DNA from: Stygiobacter sp043807765
Lineage (GTDB): Bacteria > Bacteroidota > Ignavibacteria > Ignavibacteriales > Melioribacteraceae
DNA length: 64,000 nucleotides
Assembly (NCBI GenBank): GCA_043807765.1
Contig: JAZDFQ010000101.1
Location: 5,937-69,936, forward strand
Reading direction: 5' to 3'
The translations under genes and the position numbers were made by a program. Below, one piece after another: positions 53,984 to 62,587 of the stretch (position 1 is the stretch's first letter; each line of letters opens with the position of its first letter). Under the pieces are notes generated by a model. It was not told where the DNA came from. It made no database searches and saw nothing but the letters and a program-made list of their open reading frames with translations.

Positions 53984-54229
53984 ATGGAAAATAATAGTCT
54001 CATTAAAAGTATTCTCCTTGAAATAGAGAAGAATCCAAACAACAATGACAAACAAATTTATATTGTTGGTTGTGATTATAGTAGTGTAATATTCCCAAAA
54101 TTACTTTCTCTTTATAAAGAAGGAATGTTTTTCGCCAGTCCGCAAAAAGACGAAACCGGCGAAATCGTGCAACTTTATGTTGGCAAATTGACAGCGAAGG
54201 GCAAACGATTTTTACAAAGTTTATCATAA
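53984..54229 (+). CDS. Small protein with winged-helix-like pattern
   Basis: The 81 residues (IKSILLEIEKNPNNND, LSLYKEGMFFASPQKDETGE, VGKLTAKGKRFLQ) resemble DUF2513/YjcQ-type winged-helix proteins often found near mobile elements. AAGGA precedes the ATG. The assignment is tentative. It converges on the pseudogene. Confidence 0.6.
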   Translation: MENNSLIKSILLEIEKNPNNNDKQIYIVGCDYSSVIFPKLLSLYKEGMFFASPQKDETGEIVQLYVGKLTAKGKRFLQSLS

Positions 54230-54233
54230 TAGT

Positions 54234-54542
54234 TTATATGTATTCTTCTGGTTTTGGTAAAAATCCTTGTGCTATAAGTTCGGTTTTGATTTCTTCCCAT
54301 TACCAAAGTCTTAGCTCTCTTTCTTTCATTATTTCTAACATTTTGGCTTTTTTGACTGGATCAAATTCAATCCAATTTAGTAATTTACCATCATTGCTTA
54401 TAATTGTGCATTCTTTTATTTGTCAAAAGCCTTTGGTTTACCTATCACTATTTTTTAAAAAAAGATTTCTGTCGGGAATCCATTGAAACTTGCTATTGTG
54501 CAAATATATTCTGTTTGTAGTGGTGGCTAAATTTTTACTCAT
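54234..54542 (-). pseudogene. Decayed small gene with three in-frame stop codons
   Basis: An AAGGAG site precedes an ATG at 54542, and one frame of 103 codons runs to a TAA at 54234. Three stops interrupt it without any frameshift: TAA at 54438-54440, TGA at 54423-54425 and TAA at 54300-54302. The residues between (NDGKLLNWIEFDPVKKAKML, WEEIKTELIAQGFLPKP) look like real protein. The family is not recognised. The strong start and intact frame argue for recent decay by point mutation. Confidence 0.6.
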
Positions 54543-54572
54543 CTTCTTTTCTCCTTATTAAATTAAAGTTGC

Positions 54573-54593
54573 AACTAACCAGCCGTTAGGCGT
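54573..54593 (+). other. attC-like core (compact site) before the orphan gene
   Basis: CTAACCAGC is followed directly by CGTTAGGCG, combining an inverse core and a core of the GTTRRRY type (GTTAGGC, 54585-54591). The site shares CTAACCAGC with the candidate attC at 55431. It lacks the spacer of a full attC. Confidence 0.35.
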
Positions 54594-54619
54594 AACAAAT
54601 AAATGAACTAGTTATTCTC

Positions 54620-55417
54620 ATGGGACGAAAAAAGCTTAGAATTCATAATACCGAAGTCTCTAATTTAATCGGAAGCCTGCGAGGAGAGATTGGCGAAATC
54701 ATTTCTTCATGGATATTTTATAAAGAATTTAAATGCAAAGCAGAGAGAATTAGATCAAACAACCCTCAAAAAGACTTAAGTAACTTAGAGTTAAGTAGGC
54801 TGGATTACTTGGCTCATAATTTTGAAGATGAAATAATCTCTCGTCTTTCAGAATTAGGTGAACGAAAGAATGGTCAAATAACCTTCTATTTTGCTTGTAC
54901 CAAATTCCCCTCTCTTAAAAAGGAAGTCGAGGATTTTGAACAGTTTATTAAGAATGAACAGTTTCGTGATATAAGGAATAAATATATCAGCCATAAAACA
55001 CTTCCCCAGACTTGGGAAGAGCATATATCGCTGTCTTTTATTCCATATCCAGTTCTTGTCCGCGCTATTTCAAAATCGATATGCTTAATGAAACAATTTG
55101 ATAACCTCTACTTAGGGAGTAAGGCAAAGTATCTTTGGTATGAGATACGTAAACGCAGATATTCTTTCTTCTATCCTCCTCATACAGCATACATTTTGTT
55201 GCCGTACCTTAAACTTCCCGACTATGTTCGTATTAAATTATTAGATGGGGATGTTAAATTAGGGAAGAAGATGTGGGTTGATATGACCGCAAAAATAAAT
55301 GGAAAAGATACCGTTATCGAGGCTTGCAAAGAATTGGGTGTTATTAGGATTGGCAATCAATTGATTTTGCTGAACAATTATCCATTGATAGAATTAGACA
55401 ATATAGAGATACAATGA
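54620..55417 (+). CDS. Orphan protein of unknown function in a possible integron cassette
   Basis: The 265 residues show no recognisable domain; the sequence is helical and basic in the first half (HNFEDEIISRLSELGERKNG), with DIRNKYISHKTLP recalling HEPN/AbiV-type helical proteins only loosely. The stop is 13 nt before a 63-bp attC-like element, and a core-like site lies 27 nt before the start. Single-gene spacing of this kind is typical of integron cassettes. No integrase is in the window. Confidence 0.6.
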   Translation: MGRKKLRIHNTEVSNLIGSLRGEIGEIISSWIFYKEFKCKAERIRSNNPQKDLSNLELSRLDYLAHNFEDEIISRLSELGERKNGQITFYFACTKFPSLKKEVEDFEQFIKNEQFRDIRNKYISHKTLPQTWEEHISLSFIPYPVLVRAISKSICLMKQFDNLYLGSKAKYLWYEIRKRRYSFFYPPHTAYILLPYLKLPDYVRIKLLDGDVKLGKKMWVDMTAKINGKDTVIEACKELGVIRIGNQLILLNNYPLIELDNIEIQ

Positions 55418-55430
55418 TTTATTGCTGCGC

Positions 55431-55493
55431 CCTAACCAGCTTTTCCATCCGACCACGTTTTTCATTGCGGCATTGTTCAAATTTTCGGTTAGG
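55431..55493 (+). other. Candidate attC recombination site
   Basis: The 63-bp element begins with CCTAACC and ends with GGTTAGG, exact reverse complements; the right end contains GTTAGGT, matching the GTTRRRY core. Length and position directly after a gene stop fit an attC. The interior shows little pairing, which weakens the case. Confidence 0.4.
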
Positions 55494-55592
55494 TGAAAAA
55501 GTAAGGATGTTCTATTAAAATAAATCATTGAAATTATTGGAGTAGTTTTTTAGTTCGGAGCGGTACTTAAAAACAATGTTGCCAACTAGTAT

Positions 55593-57806
55593 CTATTTCG
55601 TCTTCATTACAAATACGCCATCCCAACCTTCATCCGGCGGGTTTTCTATGTAAGCTTTGCATCTTTCCAAATAAACTTTAGAAGTAAAATCTTGTTGAGC
55701 TGTAGAGCACTTTTCAAAGTATTCGGAAGCTTTCGCAAACTTCTTTTGCTTGTACAAACCCAAAGCTGAAATATAATCTTCAAGTGAATTCAATTTTTGC
55801 TTCGCCATTTCATCATCAGTCATACCAATCAGTTCAAAGACTTTAGTTGGTTTTGTTTTCCCCTTAACCCTTATAGAATCAAGTTCTCGAACCAAAACAG
55901 AATCTTTTGCTGCTTCGTATGTAGATTCGCTAATCATTATCGCGGAATTATATTCTTTGTTTGCTCCTTCAAGCCGGGATGCTAAGTTTACATTATCTCC
56001 CATCACTGTGTAGTTCTTATGTTTTTCGCCGCCAACATTTCCTACAATAACATCTCCGGAGTTCAAACCAATTCTGATGTGAAGCGGCTTTTCCCCTTTT
56101 TGTACCCACTCGCGAGAAATTTCTGAAACTTTTTTCTGCATTTCGCAAGCTGTAAGACAAGCTCGATATGCATGATCTTCTTGTTCCAGCGGGGCGCCCC
56201 AGAATGCCATCACTGCATCACCAAGATATTTGTCCAGCGTTCCCGTATGATGCATAATTAATTCGGTCATCTCATGAAGAAGTCCATTGATAAATCGAAC
56301 TAATTCTTCGGGAGATTTTCCTTCGGAAAAAGTGGTGAAGCCGGCCATATCGCTAAAGAAAATTGTTACGTTTTTCTTTTCGCCGCCCAGTTTCAGCTTA
56401 TCCGGATTTGACAGTAGTTCTTGTACCACTTGCTTATTAACGTACTGAGAAAACATTCCTTTGATAAGAACATTTTGCTGACGTTCTTTTAAGAAATGAT
56501 ATGCTGTGCTGCCAAAATATCCGAACACTATTCCAATTGCCGGACTGACTATTGATATTACAATTTTATAATTAACAAAGAGATATACACCAACTTGATA
56601 AACAAAAAAGAGCAGCAGCAGAATTAAGAATACATTGAACAATTCTACTAATGAGCCGAATCTAAGTTTTATTTTTCTAAAGATTGAAGAACCGAAAAAA
56701 GCTAATCCGGTTAAGAATATGATAAGTAAGAGTTCACTAGAACTAGATTGTTTTTCTAGGAAATCATTTTTGATAACATTCTGAATTGCGTTTGCGTGAA
56801 ATTCTACGCCATACATCAAATTATCGCCGGCCTTTTGTCCTTCACTAAATGAAATAGGAAAAATATCTTTGTCTTCCGGCATTGTAGAGCCAATTATTAC
56901 AATCTTATCTTTGAACATACCACTTTGCAGAAGACCATCATCATCCCAAGAATTTATTTGCTGGCCACTTTCAATCTCATCAATGGTATTATAGTCTTTA
57001 TCATCTAACACATCGGCAAGATGAACTCTTTTAAACGTTCCACTTGGTCCATAAAAATTAACCAATGTGCTGTATCTATCAAATTGAGGAATGGACTTTC
57101 CATTGAAGTCGAAACCCTCATCAGTTCTCGAAGCAACAAAATCATTTTTTAGGTTATAGTATTTATTAAGCAGAGCATAACTAAAACTTGGAATGAGTTT
57201 ATCAACTGTTGTTACTGAAGCATAAGGCAAATATCTTCGATATACACCGTCATTATCAGACGGAGTTGTTACTAAGCCAATTGAGCTGTCGGCAGTGAAA
57301 AAAATATTTTGAAAATTTTCATTCAGTTTATCTACATTTGATTCACGCGCAAGCTTCTTCCTCTCTTGAGTATCATCAACTTTACCGGCTACCACAACTT
57401 TACCAGATTTTCTGATTTGTTTAATAAGCAGCGAATCATTTAGCAGTGAAAACTGATCTGCGTCAGACATTACAATATCAATTCCAATTGCCTTAACACC
57501 GGCTTCGGTTAGATTTTCAATCACATGAGCAAATATTGAACGGGGCCATGGCCATTTATTATATGGTGGCGGAATTTGATCGAACGATTCTTGATTGATT
57601 TCTAAAATTATTACATCGGAGGAATCGCCGAGTTCTATCTTTCCCCGTTTTGTAAAGCGGTCATCAATTAACTTGAGTTCAAGTTCTTTGAGCGGTCCAA
57701 TTGAAAAAATCCATTCTTGAGTGAGCAGTAAAACCAACACAAGAAGGGATGTAAAAACTATTAGCGAACCAAATAATCCGCTCTTCTTATTTTGACTTGG
57801 CTTCAT
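55593..57806 (-). CDS. CHASE2-domain class III adenylate/guanylate cyclase
   Basis: The 737 residues have one N-terminal transmembrane segment (about 13-30), a periplasmic CHASE2 sensor (about 35-355; NKWPWPRSIFAHVIENL, GIDIVMSDADQF), three further transmembrane helices, and a class III cyclase domain (about 475-660). The metal Asp is in FFSDMAGFTTF, the base-selecting Lys and second Asp in LDKYLGDAVMAFWG, and the transition-state Asn/Arg in GDNVNLASRLEG. All catalytic residues are present, so it should be active. It is the last gene of an operon with a barrel protein (3 nt), a FecR protein and a secreted protein. Confidence 0.9.
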   Translation of the reverse strand: MKPSQNKKSGLFGSLIVFTSLLVLVLLLTQEWIFSIGPLKELELKLIDDRFTKRGKIELGDSSDVIILEINQESFDQIPPPYNKWPWPRSIFAHVIENLTEAGVKAIGIDIVMSDADQFSLLNDSLLIKQIRKSGKVVVAGKVDDTQERKKLARESNVDKLNENFQNIFFTADSSIGLVTTPSDNDGVYRRYLPYASVTTVDKLIPSFSYALLNKYYNLKNDFVASRTDEGFDFNGKSIPQFDRYSTLVNFYGPSGTFKRVHLADVLDDKDYNTIDEIESGQQINSWDDDGLLQSGMFKDKIVIIGSTMPEDKDIFPISFSEGQKAGDNLMYGVEFHANAIQNVIKNDFLEKQSSSSELLLIIFLTGLAFFGSSIFRKIKLRFGSLVELFNVFLILLLLFFVYQVGVYLFVNYKIVISIVSPAIGIVFGYFGSTAYHFLKERQQNVLIKGMFSQYVNKQVVQELLSNPDKLKLGGEKKNVTIFFSDMAGFTTFSEGKSPEELVRFINGLLHEMTELIMHHTGTLDKYLGDAVMAFWGAPLEQEDHAYRACLTACEMQKKVSEISREWVQKGEKPLHIRIGLNSGDVIVGNVGGEKHKNYTVMGDNVNLASRLEGANKEYNSAIMISESTYEAAKDSVLVRELDSIRVKGKTKPTKVFELIGMTDDEMAKQKLNSLEDYISALGLYKQKKFAKASEYFEKCSTAQQDFTSKVYLERCKAYIENPPDEGWDGVFVMKTK

Positions 57807-57809
57807 TTA

Positions 57810-60191
57810 CTAAAGTGTATATCTAGTAATTAACCCAATTATAGAATTCGTACTTGATGGCAAACGGTATATACGAGCTTGTAATGCCAAGTTAAGATTT
57901 CTCATTACATTATAGTCAGCAATAAAATCGAACGCTTGTCTTTCAAAATCGCCAAAGCTCGGGCTGATTGTAGCTGTTAAGGTTAATTTATCTTCAAGCA
58001 TTTTGTAGCTTCCCCCGGCAGAAATTGTAACATAGTCAAACGGAATATTGCTGATCTCGCTTGAACTGTATGTTATACCGAAAATTGAAGTTAGAGATCT
58101 TTCCCAAAAACTATTTACATTAAGGGAGAAATTATTGAATTGAGCATCTGAGTTTGCAAGGCTATTATCTTCCCGCGAAGATGTTGTAAATGAGGCCGAT
58201 GTACTGTGGCGAACTCCAAGAGTCAAGTCATATGATAGTTGAACCATTATGCGGTTTGTTTGATTATCAATTGCATACTTGCCTGTCTGTGGATTCGAAG
58301 CGGCTAACCCGTTCTCGTTAGTAAACTGATTGTAGCCCAACGTGATGTTTGGAAAATCTGCTCTTGGGAAAAACGAGACTGAAGCACTAATTGTTCTAAA
58401 CTTTGTAGTGGCAATTTTTGTATTCTGCAAATTATCGTGTAAATCTTCGTAACCAACAGAGAAGAACAACTTATTGTCCAGCATCCTGAACCTATCAACT
58501 ATGTTAATTCCCTGAACATCAGTTCTTAAAAATGATTGACCAAACGATTGAAAATCATTTCCTCGATAAATGTAGGAAGCTTTCACATTATTATTAAAAT
58601 AATTTAAGCTAAGTGCGGCTTCTGCGCCAAGCGATGCAAATTCTTGCGGATTCCATGGACCTAGATATTGGTTCACAGTAATAAACTTATCAATATAATC
58701 TCTATATTTTTTCACATCTGCGGGATCAACATCAAAACCACTATCAGATGTAAATATAGAATCGATTTGCGAATCCGTTAGAGTTCCGGTAGAAATATCT
58801 TTGTTCAGAAAAGTTACTGCTGCTTGAGAAGTAAGCATTATATTCTGATCATCAAACGCAAGCATAAAGTCCGATCCAACAACAATATTTTCTTGAGGTC
58901 GAGAACCAAACTCGATTGATTTAGTTTCATCCTGACCATGCAGATAAGAAAAACCGAGCTGGAAATTCTCACCGCTACCAAATGAAGGACGAACAGCTAA
59001 TAATTTTCTATTGTATGTACCCAATTTTACTTTGGCGAAAGGCGAACCATATTTTGCATTATCAATTGAAATAATATCCGAACCAAGTGGAACACTATCC
59101 TCAGAATACTGCTGAATAATTCTTCCTTCAATCTCTCTCACAGTTTCACCATACACAGCTTGCAAATTAAAGAAACCAAGATTCAAGGCACCGTTAATAC
59201 CGCGTAAACGTTTTCCTTCCATAATTAAATTAGGAAACCGCGGATAAGAATCGCCGGCTTTCAAACTTAACCATTCGCCCGCGTCTAGAGTTGCAGTGTA
59301 TCTGTTATATGGCTGCTGCTCAGCTTTTTCTTCGGATGTCAAATAGCCATAACCGGAAAGTTGTAATCCCGATCCTGTAGCGCTAAAATTTGCTGTAGCG
59401 TTATTATACCAGCTTCCAACCGAGTTAAGATTTTCACTTCTCGATTCACCCCGCAGCGAACCATTGTATTTCCATTGAGATTCAATTGCTTGGGCCATCT
59501 CGGCAGAAACAACTTGAAAAGTACGCTTTAAGGTATGGTATAGTTTACCATCTTTATCATATACTTCAACTTGTAAATCTCTTGCTGAACCGGAAATATC
59601 AGCAAAAATATTTTCTCCGCTAAGAACTATTAAATCTCCGGCAACAACTGCCATGCTGGAAACATCTTTCCCATTAAGAAAGATTTTTGTCTTCGCTATA
59701 TCAACACTTTCCGGGGCCCTAACAAAAGAGAGTGAAATTAGCTGGTCATCAAAAGTAAGTACTTCACCAGCATCCGGACTCAAAATTATAATCTCTTGGT
59801 CCTTTTGAGAGACACCGGAAACGGAAATTTGTAACGGCGTTACACCATCGGAGATTCCAGCAGGATACGTTTCCACCTGTGCATTTTTGAGACTAATAAT
59901 TAGATAATAATCTATGTATGGAGGTTGAGCATTTTCTGCCGGGATTGTAACGCTAGCGGAATTACCAGCAACCAGCATTTCTATCTTGATAAATTCAGAT
60001 TCACCAAAGGGTTTATAAGCTAGAGAAATCTCAGAAATACTTTCTGCCAATGTAAGTTCAGCATTTACGGTAATTGGATTTTTCTCTTTAGCATCTCCAA
60101 TTTTTACACTTGACACATAATTGCTAATCTGTGCGGGTGTTATTGAAGATATGATTGTAAGTAAAGTGAAAACTGTATAAACTTTTTTCAT
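57810..60191 (-). CDS. Outer-membrane protein with Ig-like N part and barrel-like C part
   Basis: A signal peptide (MKKVYTVFTLLTIISSITPA) precedes Ig-like beta domains (about 30-235) and then a long region of alternating strands (NFSATGSGLQLSGYGYLTSE, LALQARIYRLPSSTNSIIGL) that suggests a beta-barrel. The C terminus is ITRYTL. The 793 residues are not from a family I can name. It sits 3 nt before the cyclase and 31 nt after the FecR-domain gene. Confidence 0.7.
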   Translation of the reverse strand: MKKVYTVFTLLTIISSITPAQISNYVSSVKIGDAKEKNPITVNAELTLAESISEISLAYKPFGESEFIKIEMLVAGNSASVTIPAENAQPPYIDYYLIISLKNAQVETYPAGISDGVTPLQISVSGVSQKDQEIIILSPDAGEVLTFDDQLISLSFVRAPESVDIAKTKIFLNGKDVSSMAVVAGDLIVLSGENIFADISGSARDLQVEVYDKDGKLYHTLKRTFQVVSAEMAQAIESQWKYNGSLRGESRSENLNSVGSWYNNATANFSATGSGLQLSGYGYLTSEEKAEQQPYNRYTATLDAGEWLSLKAGDSYPRFPNLIMEGKRLRGINGALNLGFFNLQAVYGETVREIEGRIIQQYSEDSVPLGSDIISIDNAKYGSPFAKVKLGTYNRKLLAVRPSFGSGENFQLGFSYLHGQDETKSIEFGSRPQENIVVGSDFMLAFDDQNIMLTSQAAVTFLNKDISTGTLTDSQIDSIFTSDSGFDVDPADVKKYRDYIDKFITVNQYLGPWNPQEFASLGAEAALSLNYFNNNVKASYIYRGNDFQSFGQSFLRTDVQGINIVDRFRMLDNKLFFSVGYEDLHDNLQNTKIATTKFRTISASVSFFPRADFPNITLGYNQFTNENGLAASNPQTGKYAIDNQTNRIMVQLSYDLTLGVRHSTSASFTTSSREDNSLANSDAQFNNFSLNVNSFWERSLTSIFGITYSSSEISNIPFDYVTISAGGSYKMLEDKLTLTATISPSFGDFERQAFDFIADYNVMRNLNLALQARIYRLPSSTNSIIGLITRYTL

Positions 60192-60222
60192 GGATCCCTC
60201 AAAAAATTAGAATAAAGCTGCT

Positions 60223-60906
60223 TTACTGTTTATCAGATGAGTAATACTCAATCTGAATATCGCCGTGAATTGTTTTTATAATAATTTTCTTGGTGGTTTG
60301 TGTCTTTGCCTGTTGTATAACGTTTTTCTCTTCTTCAGTTAAAGGAGTTGGTGTAAATGATCCATCTTCATTCTGTACAATTTTTTCACCACCAACAATT
60401 CTTCCGTTTTTGGTTGGGTCGGTAGTCGATTCAATATAAAGTTCTCCATGATCAAGATATACTCTAGTAACAGTGCTGTCGCAATAAATAAGTCCGTCAG
60501 TTCCTCTTATAGAAGCAACCGCAGTAGGAGTAGTAAATTTGAACTCATCATCTCCTTGTTTCTTAACATCAAATCCGAGAGTTCCTTTTTGCATTACAGT
60601 ATTTCTCTTAACTCTATTTCCCTCTTTACTACCGTAAATGTTTAGAATACTGTTTTCTCTAACACGCAATAACGAACCTTCTGTAAATAAAACCAACGCC
60701 AAAGATTTGGGACCGGTTTTAACTTGTCCGCCGTCTATCAAAGGAGTTCCGGTTTTTGCTGATTCCCAATCAGTCTCAGCCCCTTTATTGTAGTCAACAA
60801 TCTTTATAACCTTTTTAACCAGAGCAACTGGTTTATCACTTTGTGAATAAGTAACCGAGTTTAGAAAAAATGAAACCAGTGCAAGCAACAAAATAATTTT
60901 TCTCAT
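60223..60906 (-). CDS. Secreted FecR-domain protein
   Basis: A signal peptide (MRKIILLLALVSFFLNSVTY) precedes a FecR domain (about 30-165; VKTGPKSLALVLFTEGSLLRV and ATPTAVASIRGTDG-like segment). There is no transmembrane anchor or anti-sigma ASD, so it is not a classical FecR sigma regulator. FecR domains of this exported kind often occur with CHASE2 proteins. It lies 14 nt after the secreted protein and 31 nt before the barrel gene. Confidence 0.85.
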   Translation of the reverse strand: MRKIILLLALVSFFLNSVTYSQSDKPVALVKKVIKIVDYNKGAETDWESAKTGTPLIDGGQVKTGPKSLALVLFTEGSLLRVRENSILNIYGSKEGNRVKRNTVMQKGTLGFDVKKQGDDEFKFTTPTAVASIRGTDGLIYCDSTVTRVYLDHGELYIESTTDPTKNGRIVGGEKIVQNEDGSFTPTPLTEEEKNVIQQAKTQTTKKIIIKTIHGDIQIEYYSSDKQ

Positions 60907-60920
60907 TTTCTTCCGGCTCC

Positions 60921-62018
60921 TTATGGTCTTGGAATAAAAGTTTTAGAAATAATAAGAGAATTATTTGCCTCTAAAAAGGAAAGAATAATTAAAAATGTTG
61001 CCGGTGTAATTGAATTATTATTCTCGTCAAATATTTGAACATCATTTATGCTGATGGTTCCGTCTTTTAATTTAGTTAGAAAGTCTTCTGCTGAAACACC
61101 ATCTTTAACAACCTCCGCTAGTCTCATCATATCCGGGTCCGGCTCTTTAACTCCCGATAGGTTAGCAGTACCGCCTCCGGTTTGAATAAGCTCAAATGTA
61201 ACATGTTCGCTGTTTAATACTGTTTCTCTTCCCGATTCCGAAATGACTGCTTTAACAATAACCACAACCTTTTGACCGCCATACCATTCTCGCCTTTTTG
61301 TTACCGTACTCAAATTTATGCTTGTAACAACACCGGCATCAAAATCATCAATTACCGGAGTTCCGGAATTCAATGCGGCCGTTGGGCTTTCAACACCTTC
61401 ATTGTATGTGTTGGCCTTTATTAGATACTTTATGGCACCATTAACCGGAGACCATTGCAAGGGAATATTTCCGACATCGTACTGAGCATCGCGTTGAGGC
61501 AGTATTATACTAATAGTTGGTGATGGATTAAGTAAAACTATTTCGTTTAAAGCACCGCTTTCAGAATTATCATCTAAGAACTGTCCATTCTCGCTGAAAA
61601 GTCGTAAAGTAATTTTAATAACTCCGGTAAGTTTTCCTTTTCTGATTAGTTCATCTAATAAGTTATTATCTACTGTTCTGCTGTCTAGAAGCAAATCGTT
61701 TGCCGTACCAAGCTCATCGCTAAAAAAATTTCTTGTTTGGAAAATTTTTGTTTGAAAGCTAACCACTTCGCGCGGCGAAGAGTTCATATTCTCTTGCCAG
61801 TCAACCTTACCCTCTATGTATGCACTAATTCCTTCCGGCTGTATAAGAACTTGAAATATTTTTTGTTGATTGGAAAGATTTCTCTCAAGAGCGAAGGCAC
61901 TTAAATCCAGAGAACTTAGATCGGTGAGAAATAGAAGATCAATTCTGGGAGTTTGGGCTTTAAGATTGATGGTCAAAATCGCCATCAAGATGAACACTAA
62001 GAAATGAGTTCTTTTCAT
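60921..62018 (-). CDS. Secreted protein of unknown function, first gene of the FecR-CHASE2 operon
   Basis: A signal peptide (MKRTHFLVFILMAILTINLKAQ) is followed by a beta-rich body of 365 residues. A fibronectin-like segment (about 185-285; IPLQWSPVNGAIKYLIKANT) suggests a periplasmic or surface binding role. No catalytic motif is seen. It leads the four-gene operon with gaps of 14, 31 and 3 nt. Confidence 0.7.
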   Translation of the reverse strand: MKRTHFLVFILMAILTINLKAQTPRIDLLFLTDLSSLDLSAFALERNLSNQQKIFQVLIQPEGISAYIEGKVDWQENMNSSPREVVSFQTKIFQTRNFFSDELGTANDLLLDSRTVDNNLLDELIRKGKLTGVIKITLRLFSENGQFLDDNSESGALNEIVLLNPSPTISIILPQRDAQYDVGNIPLQWSPVNGAIKYLIKANTYNEGVESPTAALNSGTPVIDDFDAGVVTSINLSTVTKRREWYGGQKVVVIVKAVISESGRETVLNSEHVTFELIQTGGGTANLSGVKEPDPDMMRLAEVVKDGVSAEDFLTKLKDGTISINDVQIFDENNNSITPATFLIILSFLEANNSLIISKTFIPRP

Positions 62019-62139
62019 AAGTAACTCCTCTGGTAATTGACTGTTTCAACAATTAAGGATAACGTGGAAATAAACTAACTATTATTTTTTATGAACTCAA
62101 GATATGATTTCTGAGAAATTGATTTAGTGACGGAGTGCA

Positions 62140-62166
62140 ATGAGGATTCTAAAACAGAATCCTCAT
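62140..62166 (-). terminator. Hairpin after the DUF3467 gene
   Basis: ATGAGGATTCT and AGAATCCTCAT pair over 11 bp with a 5-nt loop, 9 nt beyond the DUF3467 stop. No T tract follows on the minus strand, so it may be a weak or factor-assisted terminator. Confidence 0.55.
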
Positions 62167-62174
62167 AATTAAAA

Positions 62175-62498
62175 CTAGTTTATTTGCTCACCATGATCGG
62201 GATTAATAAATCCGAACTGAGGAGTTGATTGCGCATCAACTTTTATTTCTCCAAATCTGGCTTCAAACTTATCGATGTTATCTTTAAGTGCTCGTAAAAG
62301 CATCTTAGCGTGCTGAGGCGTGGTTATAATTCTTGATAAAACTCTTGCTTTAGGAACACCCGGAACAACGCGGGTAAAATCGATTACAAACTCTGCCGGA
62401 GAATGAGTAATAATTGCAAGGTTAGAATAAATTCCTTCAGCTTCTTTTTCACCAAGTTCAATATTTATCTGCTGAGAATTCTGATTGTTCTGGCTCAT
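62175..62498 (-). CDS. DUF3467 protein
   Basis: The 107 residues contain the DUF3467 core: EGIYSNLAIITHSPAEFVID, DFTRVVPGVPKARVLSRIIT and PQHAKMLLRALKDNI. The family is widespread in the FCB group and of unknown function. It lies between the TPR lipoprotein and the secreted protein gene, each with its own terminator-like hairpin. Confidence 0.88.
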   Translation of the reverse strand: MSQNNQNSQQINIELGEKEAEGIYSNLAIITHSPAEFVIDFTRVVPGVPKARVLSRIITTPQHAKMLLRALKDNIDKFEARFGEIKVDAQSTPQFGFINPDHGEQIN

Positions 62499-62530
62499 TC
62501 GTTCTACTCCATTTCAAAATTTTATTTCAT

Positions 62531-62565
62531 AAAAAACCCACAGCAAGTATACACTAACTGTGGGT
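62531..62565 (-). terminator. Rho-independent terminator after the TPR gene
   Basis: ACCCACAG and CTGTGGGT pair perfectly, and six T follow on the minus strand. It lies 22 nt beyond the TPR gene stop. Confidence 0.85.
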
Positions 62566-62587
62566 CAAATAATAACTTATAAACTAA

